From: Paracoccaceae bacterium
GTDB taxonomy: Bacteria > Pseudomonadota > Alphaproteobacteria > Rhodobacterales > Rhodobacteraceae
Direction of reading: 5' to 3'
NCBI GenBank assembly: GCA_014872875.1
Contig: WKFI01000004.1
Location: 1 to 64,000, forward strand
Length of the DNA: 64,000 nt
Of this stretch, positions 41,449 through 50,155 are shown piece by piece. The translations under genes were made by a program, and so were the position numbers. The notes beneath the pieces are model-generated. The model was given only the letters and a program-made list of their open reading frames with translations, was not told the origin of the DNA and did no database searches. Position 1 is the stretch's first letter. Every line of letters begins with the position of its first letter.

Positions 41449-42684
41449 TCAGACCTTCTCCTGCGTGTATTTCTTCAGCTCGGCCCGCGCCACCTGCCGC
41501 CGGTGCACCGCATCCGGGCCATCCGCCAGCCGCAAGGCCCGCTGCCAGGTCCAGCTCATCGCCAGCGGCGTGTCCTGTGAAATCCCCTGCCCGCCATGCA
41601 TCTGTACAGCTTCGTCAATGACCTTCAGTGCGACGCGCGGCGCTACGACCTTGATCTGGCTGATATATGGCGCTGCAGCACGCGCATCGCCCTGGTCCAT
41701 CATCCAGGCCGCTTTCAGACACATCAGCCGGGCCATCTCGATCTCCATCCGGCATTCGGCGATAATGTCATAGTTCGCCCCCAGTTGAGCCAGCTTCTTG
41801 CCGAACGCCTCTTTCGCCAGCGACCGCTTGCACATCAGCTCCAGCGCGGCCTCCGCCTGCCCGATCGACCGCATGCAATGGTGAATGCGTCCCGGCCCAA
41901 GACGGCCCTGCGCAATCTCGAACCCGCGCCCTTCGCCCAGCAGGATGTTTTCAGCCGGCACCCGCACATCCGTGAATCGCATGTGCATATGCCCGTGCGG
42001 CGCGTCGTCATGGCCATAGACCATCATCGGGCGCAGGATTTCGATGCCCGGCGCGTCTGCGGGCACCACGATCATCGATTGGCGCTTGTGCTTGGGCAGG
42101 TCATCGCCCCCAGTCTTGACCATGACGATATAGACCTTGCAGCGCGGATCCCCCGCGCCCGAGGCCCAGTATTTCTCGCCGTTCAGCACGTATTCATCGC
42201 CATCGCGCACGCAGGACATCGAAATGTTGGTGGCGTCCGAGCTGGCCACATCCGGTTCGGTCATCAGATAGGCCGAGCGGATTTCCCCCTCCAACAGTGG
42301 CTTCAGCCACTCTTCTTTCATCGCGTCCGAGCCGTACCGTTCGAACACTTCCATATTGCCGGTGTCGGGCGCCGAACAGTTGAACACCTCCGCCGCCAAC
42401 GGGGTCTTGCCCATCTCCTCGGCGAAATAGGCATATTCGACGGTGCTCAGCCCATATCCCTTGTCGCTGTCGGTCAACCAGAAATTCCAAAGTCCCTGCG
42501 CCTTGGCCTTGGCTTTCAAGCCTTCCAGAATCTCCGATTGCCGTGCGGTATATTGCCAGCGATCTTCCTTGCCGATCTCACCGTGGTATTCGTCTTCCAG
42601 GGGCATGATCTCATCCCGTACCATCGTGGCGACGCGGTCCAGAAGCTTGCGGTGGTCCTCCCGCATTCCGAAATTCATGTCCAT
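41449..42684 (-). CDS. Acyl-CoA dehydrogenase family protein (ACAD10/11-like)
   Basis: A 411-residue flavoprotein. The FAD/acyl-CoA contacts AYLMTEPDVASSDATNISMS and LNGEKYWASGAGDP are clear, as are the C-terminal arrangement RIHHCMRSIGQAEAALELMC, QMHGGQGISQDTPL and RLADGPDAVHRRQVA. This pattern resembles ACAD10/11-type enzymes rather than short-chain dehydrogenases. It oxidises an acyl-CoA to an enoyl-CoA, passing electrons to ETF; the substrate is unknown. It is the first gene of a pair with the thioesterase. Confidence 0.9.
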   Translation of the reverse strand: MDMNFGMREDHRKLLDRVATMVRDEIMPLEDEYHGEIGKEDRWQYTARQSEILEGLKAKAKAQGLWNFWLTDSDKGYGLSTVEYAYFAEEMGKTPLAAEVFNCSAPDTGNMEVFERYGSDAMKEEWLKPLLEGEIRSAYLMTEPDVASSDATNISMSCVRDGDEYVLNGEKYWASGAGDPRCKVYIVMVKTGGDDLPKHKRQSMIVVPADAPGIEILRPMMVYGHDDAPHGHMHMRFTDVRVPAENILLGEGRGFEIAQGRLGPGRIHHCMRSIGQAEAALELMCKRSLAKEAFGKKLAQLGANYDIIAECRMEIEMARLMCLKAAWMMDQGDARAAAPYISQIKVVAPRVALKVIDEAVQMHGGQGISQDTPLAMSWTWQRALRLADGPDAVHRRQVARAELKKYTQEKV

Positions 42685-42845
42685 GGTTCAAGTCCCTCCC
42701 AAAAAATCCAATTTGGCGCGCCTGGCAGGCTTTGCCTTTTGATAAAAACCATGTCTTATTCGCCCGCGCATTGTCCACCGGGCGTGACGGAACGTCATTC
42801 CGCAGTGCGAAAGAAAGACCTGTATTCCAAGGGGGAGACACCCAA

Positions 42846-43781
42846 ATGGCATTGCTGATCGACATCGGCATGAGCGGCTGGACCACGGCCGAGAAACTGG
42901 CGGAAGAACTGCTGGACATCACCCCCGGTGCGGATATCCGCGCGTCCATCGACGATGGCGATCCCAGTGAGATCACCATGCTGGCCACGGCTACGTTGAC
43001 ACCTGACCTTCCTGCCAAACTGCCGGGTTTGAAACTGGTCCAGAAACTGGGCGCCGGTGTCGATACCATCGTCAACCACCCGGCTTTGGGCGCCGATGTT
43101 CGCGTAACGCGCCTCAAGCCCCTGCAGCCAGCGCAAGAGATCGCCGAATACTGCCTTGCCTATGTGCTGCGCGGTCAACGCAACATGGTGTTTCACGACG
43201 CCGAGCAACGCGCCGCCCGCTGGACGCCGGTCGAGCCGCGCGAAGCGCACAAGACGCGTGTCGGTGTGCTGGGCCTTGGCCATATCGGCGGCCTCACGGC
43301 CCGGCTGATGACCCAAATGGGGTACGAGGTCCACGGCTGGGCCCGCAGCCCGCGCCAGATCGAGGGCGTGACCTGCCACGCCGGACAGGACGCCCTGAAA
43401 CCGATGCTGGCTGACTGCGACTACGTGTGTGCCATCCTGCCCTCGACCGCAGAAACCCGCGGTCTGTTCGACACGGACATGCTGGCCGCCATGAAACCCG
43501 GCGCCACCCTGATCAATGCAGGGCGCGGGGATCTGGTTGTTGAACCGGCTCTTATGGCGGCGCTCGAAGCCGGCACGCCGGGCCACGCGGTGCTCGATGT
43601 AGTCTCCGAAGAACCGCTGCCCTCGGACAACCCACTGTGGAAGCACCCGGGTGTCACGATCACACCGCATGTCTCGGGCTGGCACTTGGGTGATGCGCTC
43701 AAGGACGTCGCCGAGAACTTCCGCCGCCTCAGCGCCGGAGAGGACCTGCTACACGAAGTGGACCGTACCCGCGGCTACTAA
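42846..43781 (+). CDS. ghrA: Glyoxylate/hydroxypyruvate reductase (D-2-hydroxyacid dehydrogenase)
   Basis: A 311-residue NAD(P)H-dependent enzyme of the GhrA subfamily. The Rossmann motif GVLGLGHIGGLTARLM is near residue 142; catalytic Arg, Glu and His appear in INAGRGDLV, SEEPLP and TPHVSGWHLGDALKDVAENF. It reduces glyoxylate or hydroxypyruvate to glycolate or glycerate, which would suit glyoxylate released by the ureide pathway 9 kb away (inference). The ATG at 42846 has GGGGGAG upstream; the frame is open to 42732. Confidence 0.88.
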   Translation: MALLIDIGMSGWTTAEKLAEELLDITPGADIRASIDDGDPSEITMLATATLTPDLPAKLPGLKLVQKLGAGVDTIVNHPALGADVRVTRLKPLQPAQEIAEYCLAYVLRGQRNMVFHDAEQRAARWTPVEPREAHKTRVGVLGLGHIGGLTARLMTQMGYEVHGWARSPRQIEGVTCHAGQDALKPMLADCDYVCAILPSTAETRGLFDTDMLAAMKPGATLINAGRGDLVVEPALMAALEAGTPGHAVLDVVSEEPLPSDNPLWKHPGVTITPHVSGWHLGDALKDVAENFRRLSAGEDLLHEVDRTRGY

Positions 43782-43881
43782 ATCGGCACGGAACTGGTGC
43801 AGAGGTTACAAAGCCCTGCACCAAAACCCGACCCCGCCTCTTCTTCTCGTCAAGGTCATCACGGCGGTGAAACCAAAGGCC

Positions 43882-43900
43882 GAGGGGGCAGCGCCCCCTC
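43882..43900. terminator. Hairpin between convergent ghrA and gcvH
   Basis: A perfect eight-base stem GAGGGGGC-AGC-GCCCCCTC. There is no long T run on either side, so it may be a weak bidirectional terminator. Similar GAGGGGC-GCCCCTC hairpins lie at about 25723, 36616 and 57825. Confidence 0.5.
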
Positions 43901-43916
43901 CTGCCCAAAAACAATC

Positions 43917-44276
43917 TTAGCTGATGAAGTCCTTGTACCCAGCTTCGTCCATGTAATCGTCCATCGGCGACAGGTCCGACGGCTTCATTTTGAAGAACCA
44001 GGCATCCCCCATCGGGTCCTCATTGACCTTGCTGGGATTGTCCACCAAAGCCTCATTCACCTCAACAATCTCCCCGTCCAACGGAGCCAGGATGTCCGAG
44101 GCCGCCTTGACGCTCTCGATCACCACGATCTCGTCATCCTTGGACACCTCATCCCCTGCTTCGGGAAGTTCGATGAACACCACGTCCCCTAATTGCTCGG
44201 CAGCATGGGCGGTGATGCCAACCACGATCAGATCCCCTTCGGGCAGCAGCCATTCATGTTCTTCGGTATATTTCAT
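43917..44276 (-). CDS. gcvH: Glycine cleavage system H protein (isolated gene)
   Basis: A 119-residue lipoyl carrier. MKYTEEHEW is the family N-terminus and the lipoylation site is Lys57 in [14 protein letters not shown] protein shuttles the aminomethyl group between the P and T proteins of glycine cleavage and is also used for lipoate relay. Neither gcvT nor gcvP is adjacent, unlike the common gcvTHP operon. The ATG at 44276 has GGGA eight bases upstream; another at 44282 is possible. It lies 160 bases downstream of the GS-like gene. Confidence 0.95.
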   Translation of the reverse strand: MKYTEEHEWLLPEGDLIVVGITAHAAEQLGDVVFIELPEAGDEVSKDDEIVVIESVKAASDILAPLDGEIVEVNEALVDNPSKVNEDPMGDAWFFKMKPSDLSPMDDYMDEAGYKDFIS

Positions 44277-44436
44277 CGTCATCTTCCCTTTGAACGATAA
44301 GATCATCCGGCTCGCATCCGATACCTATCCATCGGCCGGACCCGCGCCCGTCCGCCGGGCGCTCAACCTTGTATACGCCAGTACACGTTACGGCTGCATG
44401 GTCAAATCTCACAAGAGAATTTGTGAAACGATCCGC

Positions 44437-45903
44437 TCACATCAGATTGAAATATTCGCGTTGCTCCCACTCGCTGATCTCGTTCAGATAGCGGTTCCAT
44501 TCGAACCGTTTCAACGTCACCAGATAGTCCGCTGTTTCAGCGCCAAGAACGTCCCGAAACAGGTTGGAGGCCTCAAAGGCCGCAATTGCTTCACCTAGAT
44601 TGGAGGGCAAGGTCTTCGCCTCGGAATGATAGGGCGTGATCTCAGCCGCCGGGAGATCCAAACCCGACTGAATGCCATCCAGACCTGCGATCAACTGAGC
44701 CGCAAAAGCCAGATACGGGTTCGCCGCACTGTCTGGTGCGCGGTTTTCGATCCGGGCGGCGGGGTCCCCGGTTTGCATCAAAGCCCGCAGCATCGCCCCT
44801 CGATTGTCCCACCCCCAGGCGATCCGGTTGGGCGCAAGCTGGAAAGGACGGTACCGCTTGTAGCTGTTGACCAGAGGCGCAAGCAGCAGCGACGCGGCAG
44901 GCGCGTGATGCAGCAAACCGGCCATCCAACCTTGAGCCGTTTTTGTAAGCTGACCCGGCGAATCGGGGCTGAACAGGTTCCGACCTGTCGTCGGGTCCGT
45001 CACCGACTGATGCACATGCCAGCCGTTTGCCGCGCAATTCTCAAGCCTCGGTTTCGGCATGAACGAAGCATGAAGACCCCGCTTGGCGCAGACTTCCCGC
45101 ACCAGGGTCCGGAACATCACCATTGCATCCGCCTGGGCCAACGGTTCACCCGGTGCAAAGGTGAACTCGAACTGGCTTGGCCCCATTTCGATTTCCACCG
45201 ACTGCACATTCAGCCCGATGGATTGGGCTGCACGCCGGATCTCATCCAGCACTGGCTCGGCCTCCGCATAGCGGATTTCGGTCAGGAACTGGTAGCCCTG
45301 TGTCAGGTTGCGGGTCCTGACCGGCGTTCCTGGCATAGTGCTGCTGCTGTGAGACCGTCCGTCTTCCTGAACTTCGAAGATATGAAACTCTACTTCCAAC
45401 CCCAGGGTTGCGGCCATTTCCTGATCCGCCAGTCGCTCGATCGCCCGGCGCAGGATGGAGCGTGCGCTGAAGTTCACGTCACACCCATCCGGATACACCA
45501 CGTCAGAGAGGATCCACGCTGAATGCGGCGACCACGGCAATACCCGGAAGGTCGCCGGATCGGGCATAAGCATCAGGTCGCTTGCTCCCTGAAGCGCACC
45601 ATGACCGGGTCCCGTGTTTTTTGACCAAACCGGAAAAGCAGTCTGATGTGACGTGTCTTTCAGCATGAGGGTCGAAGGGACCATGACCCCGTTGTCCAAC
45701 GCTGCCCTGAAGGCTTCGGGAACCAACGTTTTGCCACGCAGAATACCGTGCTGATCACAAAACAGCACCCTGACCGTTTCGATCCCGTCCCGTTCCAAAC
45801 GATCCACAATCTCGCGCGCGCGCTGATCGCGGGCCTTGTCGCTCAGCCCAAGCCGCGCCAACCGACCCTGTTCTCCGTCCACCTTTTCCCGGTCATCCTT
45901 CAT
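44437..45903 (-). CDS. Glutamine synthetase family protein (probable gamma-glutamyl-amine ligase)
   Basis: A 488-residue protein with the glutamine synthetase fold. The beta-grasp N-terminal domain includes VLFCDQHGILRGKTL. Catalytic blocks are LGLEVEFHIFEV, VEIEMGPSQFEFTF (metal-binding Glu residues), NGWHVHQSV, NSYKRYRPFQLAPNRIAWGWDNRGAMLR and RIENRAPDSAANPYLAFAAQ. It lacks the adenylylation loop sequence of GlnA and resembles PuuA/GlnA3-type ligases that join glutamate to an amine. The ATG at 45903 has GGGGGAG seven bases upstream. It probably shares a transcript with the Rieske oxygenase 114 bases upstream. Confidence 0.85.
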   Translation of the reverse strand: MKDDREKVDGEQGRLARLGLSDKARDQRAREIVDRLERDGIETVRVLFCDQHGILRGKTLVPEAFRAALDNGVMVPSTLMLKDTSHQTAFPVWSKNTGPGHGALQGASDLMLMPDPATFRVLPWSPHSAWILSDVVYPDGCDVNFSARSILRRAIERLADQEMAATLGLEVEFHIFEVQEDGRSHSSSTMPGTPVRTRNLTQGYQFLTEIRYAEAEPVLDEIRRAAQSIGLNVQSVEIEMGPSQFEFTFAPGEPLAQADAMVMFRTLVREVCAKRGLHASFMPKPRLENCAANGWHVHQSVTDPTTGRNLFSPDSPGQLTKTAQGWMAGLLHHAPAASLLLAPLVNSYKRYRPFQLAPNRIAWGWDNRGAMLRALMQTGDPAARIENRAPDSAANPYLAFAAQLIAGLDGIQSGLDLPAAEITPYHSEAKTLPSNLGEAIAAFEASNLFRDVLGAETADYLVTLKRFEWNRYLNEISEWEQREYFNLM

Positions 45904-46017
45904 GCAGATCTCCCCCGGACAGTCTTGCAAACTCGGACATCAAAGCAAGAGGAGACACGGAATTCGGCAAGAATTCTGTTCCGGATACCCGGCCGTCGCC
46001 TTCCCAAGACTTCGGAC

Positions 46018-47334
46018 TCACAATCTGGCGTCCCAAGGGCAGGCCGCACGGCGGGCCGCGTCGCTGGTCAGGGTAGCCTCTTCCAAAGCTCCATTTTCGG
46101 CAAGGGAGTCGTTGGAGATCGGCCCTTGGATCTGTCGCGGATCACAGCCGTTCTTCATCGGCAGATCCGTTTCGCGACCGTCCTTCAGCGCCGCGATCGC
46201 GCTGCGCAGCATTCGGCGATACCGGATGATCCCGATATCGGTTTTGCCCAGATGCTCCTGTGTGCGATCTTGGATACCCCCCATGCTTTCCACCGCCCAT
46301 TGGTCATGCACGTTGATGTCCAACCCCATGCCGGTATAGGTCAGCTTGGCTTGTTCAGATGGATCATAGCCGTAATTGTTGCGGGCATTCTTCAGCGGCG
46401 CATAATCGGGCAAAGAATGTTCCTGCAGGCGCTGTTCACGCATGAGTTCCTTGTTCACCGGTTTGTCGAAACTGGTGAACATAGAATACCAATAGCAGTT
46501 TTCGTCGTCGATCGGCACATGCCATTGGGTGATCGTCATTTCGCGCGACATCGGGATACAAATCGCTTCGGGGAAGATCTGGTTCGTGACCCGAACATGA
46601 GTCCTCCCATCGTCCAGATACCGAAGCGCAGTCAGTTTCAGACCGTACTCCATCTCCTCAACTTGAATATCCGGGCGCGGATATTCACGCAGCAGGCGGG
46701 TCATCGGAATTTCTGTGTTGGCGGCCTTGTCCCGGAACTGTTTGCCATAGCTATCGTCGGGATCTTCATCCTGCAGGAAGCGGTGCAAGAAAGACGCATG
46801 TGCCGGGTCGATCCCCACCTCCAACGCCTGCAGCCAGTTGCATTCCCACAACCCCTTGAAGGCAAACACATGCGTATCGGGGGCACGAAAACAGTCGAAA
46901 TCGGCGAACGCAGGCGGATCCCCCGGCCCCATGTATGCCCAGATGATGCCGTTCTTTTCCACCACCGGATAAGCGGGCGTTTGGATCTGCTCATGCATGC
47001 GCGAGCCTTCGGGCTCGCCCGGTTGTTCGACGCATTGGCCCGAACGATTGAAGTGCCAGCCATGAAACGGGCAACGCAAACCGTTGTCTTCCAACCGTCC
47101 ATAACACAGGTCCACCCCGCGATGCGGGCAGCGACGACCGATCAGGCCCAACTGCCCGGCGGTATCGCGAAACAGGACCAGATCTTCGCCCAGTAGACGC
47201 ACGGGTACAACGGGGCGGCCGTTCTGCAATTCATCCGAAAGGGCCGCGGGTTGCCAATAGCGACGCAGCACTTCGCCCGCATCCGTTCCCTTGCCGACGC
47301 GGGTCAGACTGTCGTTGAGTTCCTGGCTGATCAT
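46018..47334 (-). CDS. Rieske non-heme iron oxygenase, alpha-subunit type
   Basis: A 438-residue oxygenase. The Rieske [2Fe-2S] ligands are Cys69-x-His71 (RRCPHRGVDLC) and Cys88-x2-His91 (LRCPFHGWHF). The mononuclear iron site is Asp176-x2-His179-x4-His184 (VGIDPAHASFLH). The long C-terminal domain resembles phthalate 4,5-dioxygenase-type single-component alpha subunits. It needs a reductase, which is not encoded nearby. I chose the ATG at 47334 (MISQELND) with GGGAG seven bases upstream. Regulation by the divergent IclR protein is likely. Confidence 0.9.
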   Translation of the reverse strand: MISQELNDSLTRVGKGTDAGEVLRRYWQPAALSDELQNGRPVVPVRLLGEDLVLFRDTAGQLGLIGRRCPHRGVDLCYGRLEDNGLRCPFHGWHFNRSGQCVEQPGEPEGSRMHEQIQTPAYPVVEKNGIIWAYMGPGDPPAFADFDCFRAPDTHVFAFKGLWECNWLQALEVGIDPAHASFLHRFLQDEDPDDSYGKQFRDKAANTEIPMTRLLREYPRPDIQVEEMEYGLKLTALRYLDDGRTHVRVTNQIFPEAICIPMSREMTITQWHVPIDDENCYWYSMFTSFDKPVNKELMREQRLQEHSLPDYAPLKNARNNYGYDPSEQAKLTYTGMGLDINVHDQWAVESMGGIQDRTQEHLGKTDIGIIRYRRMLRSAIAALKDGRETDLPMKNGCDPRQIQGPISNDSLAENGALEEATLTSDAARRAACPWDARL

Positions 47335-47349
47335 GCTGGGCTCCCTGAG

Positions 47350-47380
47350 TTGACAAATGTGCGTATTGCGCACACAATAT
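47350..47380 (+). promoter_or_regulatory. Promoter-like sequence overlapping a palindromic operator (TGTGCG-N5-CGCACA)
   Basis: The palindrome TGTGCGTATTGCGCACA at 47358-47374 lies 24 bases upstream of the Rieske start codon. A TTGACA hexamer at 47350-47355, facing the IclR gene, is followed 17-19 bases later by CACAAT/CAATAT. A regulator bound to the palindrome would cover this promoter. Assignment to the adjacent IclR protein is inference. Confidence 0.6.
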
Positions 47381-47455
47381 CTTCTATACGACCAGTCTGC
47401 GAAACCTTTGGCAGAACTGTCAAGCGTCATGACTCACCTTTCGGAGACCGCAGCG

Positions 47456-48229
47456 ATGCCCCCTCCCCAAGATCGCAACATTTCCGCCAGTTTTGCCAAG
47501 GGCTTGGCCGTTCTTGAAGCCTTTGACGGCGACGCGGCCCGCATGACTCTGGCCGAACTGGCCCGCCGCACCGGTCAGGACCGCGCCACCGCCCGTCGCG
47601 GGGCCATGACACTCTTGGCAGCTGGTTATCTTCGGCAGGAGGGGCGGGACTTTGTGCTGACCCACAAGGTTTTGGGTCTGGCCGGTGGATTCTTGCAGGC
47701 CAACCAGTTCGGGCGCCTGGTTCAGCCGGTGTTGAACCACCACGCTGGGCAGATGCAGACCGAAATCACCCTCGCCGTGCGTGACAACAATCGCGTCATG
47801 CTGCTGGCACAGTCCACGTTGGTGCATGGGCCGGTGTCTTATGGGTTTACGGCAGGCAGCTCCCTGCCGCTGCTGCACACAAGCCTTGGCCGTATGTTGT
47901 TGGCTGCGGTCGAACCAGACGAGGCCGAGCAGATCTTGCGCCATTCCCCTTGTGTCCGGCACACGGCCCAGTCGCTGTCGCATCTGCCCGACATCCTGGC
48001 CGAGGTAGACAGGGCACGGGACACCGGCCTGTCCATCACCAATGGGGAATTCGAACCCGGTATCACCGGCTTTGCCACGCTGGTCGGTGGGCCGGGCGCC
48101 AAGGCGCTGGTGGTTGGCAGTTCGGCCCCTGAAGCCGGGTTGAGCAAGACCCGCAGCGCACAGATCTGTGCGAGCCTGCAACAATGCGCCGCCGACCTCA
48201 GGCAGGCGGGCGTTTTGTCTGCGATCTAG
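47456..48229 (+). CDS. IclR family transcriptional regulator
   Basis: A 257-residue DNA-binding regulator. The winged helix-turn-helix is at about 10-70 (SFAKGLAVLEAFDGDAARMT, LAELARRTGQDRATARRGA, LLAAGYLRQEGRDFVLT). The ligand-binding IclR domain (about 85-250) includes LPLLHTSLGRMLLAA and ITNGEFEPGITGFATLV. I chose the ATG at 47456 because GGAG is nine bases upstream; an ATG at 47429 is possible. It probably controls the divergent Rieske/GS-like genes and itself. The effector is unknown. Confidence 0.9.
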   Translation: MPPPQDRNISASFAKGLAVLEAFDGDAARMTLAELARRTGQDRATARRGAMTLLAAGYLRQEGRDFVLTHKVLGLAGGFLQANQFGRLVQPVLNHHAGQMQTEITLAVRDNNRVMLLAQSTLVHGPVSYGFTAGSSLPLLHTSLGRMLLAAVEPDEAEQILRHSPCVRHTAQSLSHLPDILAEVDRARDTGLSITNGEFEPGITGFATLVGGPGAKALVVGSSAPEAGLSKTRSAQICASLQQCAADLRQAGVLSAI

Positions 48230-48241
48230 AGTGTCGGACGA

Positions 48242-48601
48242 TCAAGGCTGGATGGGTGTCAGCACCCATTTACCCTCTGCTGTGCGGCAGAACTTGGAGT
48301 TGACCTGCCGGGTACCCTCGCGCGCACCGGGTTGAACATGGTGAACGACCTCGGCACAGCCATTTGCAAACCGCTCGAGTTTGACCGTGCCGAAAGAGCC
48401 GGTCTCGTCATTTTTCCATTTCGTTTCAGAACCGACGCTGGGATTGGCGCGGTCATAAAGCGTCCGGGCGGCTTCGCTCATGATGTTGAAATCGTCCGGT
48501 GACAGCCCGCTGTTTGACAGGATGCGCGACAGAGACTGCGCCGAAACGGGGGCCGCTGCCAGCGCGGCTACAAGGCATAGGGTCGAAATCGAGGGTTTCA
48601 T
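48242..48601 (-). CDS. Periplasmic hypothetical protein resembling RT0821/17-kDa surface-antigen type domains
   Basis: A 119-residue exported protein with a signal peptide (about 1-22, ...AAAPVSAQS). The mature part, with TKWKNDETGSFGTVKLERFA, CAEVVHHV, and FCRTAEGKWVLTP, resembles the short beta-rich C-terminal domain of RT0821-like rickettsial surface proteins. That resemblance is by eye only. I placed the start at the ATG at 48601, giving a canonical signal peptide; the frame is open to 48733. It is convergent with iclR (12 bases apart). Confidence 0.65.
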   Translation of the reverse strand: MKPSISTLCLVAALAAAPVSAQSLSRILSNSGLSPDDFNIMSEAARTLYDRANPSVGSETKWKNDETGSFGTVKLERFANGCAEVVHHVQPGAREGTRQVNSKFCRTAEGKWVLTPIQP

Positions 48602-48824
48602 ATCCGGATCCAACTGTTGTGCAGGAAAGTCAAATTCTTGGTTTGAAATGATTTTGCCCGCCAACCTTGCCCTTGTCCATGCCCAGAGTTCACCCCGGAG
48701 CACTGCAGCGTGCCTATCGCCACAGATCTTCAAAATTTTCCGAAGGATGCTATTGGCCCAAGCCGGCTTGGAACCCCTGACGCTTTGACTGCATGATCCA
48801 TCCGACCTGTGGAAGGAGATGATT

Positions 48825-49646
48825 GTGCCCCAGTATCACACCCCCAACGGCGGCCTGCCCGGACAGACGCAATTGCTCACTGACCGGGCCGTGTTCACCG
48901 AGGCCTATGCCGTGATTCCCAAAGGCACGATGCAGGATATCGTCACGTCCTTCCTGCCGGGTTGGACCGGTATGCGGATGTGGGTTCTGGCCCGCCCGAT
49001 GACCGGCTTTGCCGAGACGTTTTCGCAATACATCGTCGAATTGCAGCCGGGAGGTGGCTCAGATCAGCCCGAGAGCGATTCCACTGCACAAGGCGCCTTG
49101 TTCGTGACCCAAGGCACCCTTCGGATTGTTGTGGACGGAGTGCAATCCGACCTTGGTGAAGGCGGTTTTGCTTATATCCCGCCGGGCAGCGCCTGGTCCG
49201 TGATCAACCCTGGCGACGGGTTGGCCAGCTTTCACTGGATCCGCAAGGCCTGGCAACCTGCGCCGGGGATCGAAAAACCTGACGCTTTCACGGTCAACGA
49301 ACAGGATATCGAACCTGCTGCCATGCCCGACACCGAGGGCCGCTGGGCGACGACACGGTTCATGGACCCTACTGACCTGCGCCATGACATGCATGTGACG
49401 ATCGTAACTTTTGAGCCCGGCGCCGTGATCCCGTTTCTGGAAACCCATGTCATGGAACACGGGCTGTATGTGCTGGAGGGCAAGGCCGCCTATCGGCTGA
49501 ACACCGACTGGGTAGAGGTCGAAGCCGGTGATTTCATGTGGTTGCGGGCCTTCTGCCCGCAGGCCTGTTATGCCAGCGGTCCCGGACGGTTCCGCTATCT
49601 GCTGTACAAAGACGTGAATCGTCACATGCCGCTGCGATTGGGTTGA
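48825..49646 (+). CDS. (S)-ureidoglycine aminohydrolase, bicupin
   Basis: A 273-residue protein with two cupin domains (about 60-125 and 190-262), matching the UGHY/AllE family that converts (S)-ureidoglycine to (S)-ureidoglycolate plus ammonia in allantoin breakdown. Characteristic sequences are SYI/QYIVELQPGGGSDQPE, GFAYIPPGSAW, FEPGAVIPFLETHVMEHGLYVLEGKAAYRL and AGDFMWLRAFCPQACYA, holding the manganese ligands. The start is most likely the GTG at 48825, six bases after AAGGAG; the ATG at 48819 abuts that site. It acts directly before AllA, encoded 3 kb away. Confidence 0.9.
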   Translation: MPQYHTPNGGLPGQTQLLTDRAVFTEAYAVIPKGTMQDIVTSFLPGWTGMRMWVLARPMTGFAETFSQYIVELQPGGGSDQPESDSTAQGALFVTQGTLRIVVDGVQSDLGEGGFAYIPPGSAWSVINPGDGLASFHWIRKAWQPAPGIEKPDAFTVNEQDIEPAAMPDTEGRWATTRFMDPTDLRHDMHVTIVTFEPGAVIPFLETHVMEHGLYVLEGKAAYRLNTDWVEVEAGDFMWLRAFCPQACYASGPGRFRYLLYKDVNRHMPLRLG

Positions 49647-49725
49647 AACCCGCCGGATCCGCTTGCATCAACCAACGATGACGTTACCCTGCGGGGAGTT
49701 TGTTGGTGCATTCGGAGAAGACCTG

Positions 49726-50040
49726 ATGAAACATGCAGCATATGCGTTGACCTTTGCGCTGTTGGCCTCGCCGCTGGCAGCCGCCGACACCAACAGCGAT
49801 GGGACCACGGTTTCGGTGCTTGGACGTAGCTGGTTGGTTCAACCGGTTGAGGACAATCCCGGATATTTCAGCGCCATCCGCGACAACAACAACCTGAACC
49901 CGTTCGGACACCCCGCCAAACTGAGATCACATCAGGCTATTCGCGCCTTCCGTGCCGCTACGGGCTGCGCCGTAGACTACAAGAGCATGTATCAGGACAT
50001 CACCGGGAAGTTTGTGGCCCGGATGAACTGTACGCAATAA
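49726..50040 (+). CDS. Small exported hypothetical protein
   Basis: A 104-residue product with a signal peptide (MKHAAYALTFALLASPLAAA) and a short mature domain containing DGTTVSVLGRSWLVQP, RSHQAIRAFRAATGCAVDY and a second cysteine near the C-terminus (RMNCTQ); the pair could form a disulfide. GGAGAAG lies just upstream of the ATG at 49726. I recognise no family. It sits between the ureidoglycine aminohydrolase and the GAPDH-like gene on the same strand. Confidence 0.7.
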   Translation: MKHAAYALTFALLASPLAAADTNSDGTTVSVLGRSWLVQPVEDNPGYFSAIRDNNNLNPFGHPAKLRSHQAIRAFRAATGCAVDYKSMYQDITGKFVARMNCTQ

Positions 50041-50155
50041 GCGGACAAGCAACAGTCCCGCGGCAGCCCAGTTGGTCGGGACCTTTGCGTCCAGATTGTA
50101 CCAATCCCGCCCCTTTCCGTTGAGATAACCGCGCGCGCCTGCCATAGCTGCGCCC

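Noticed and set aside
45748-47196. A 482-codon plus-strand frame over the Rieske gene
   Set aside because: Antisense shadow of the Rieske oxygenase, whose iron-binding motifs lie on the minus strand.
48242-48275. ATGGGTGTCAGCACCCAT palindrome near the iclR end as a terminator
   Set aside because: It lies within the coding end of the exported protein gene and has no T tract.
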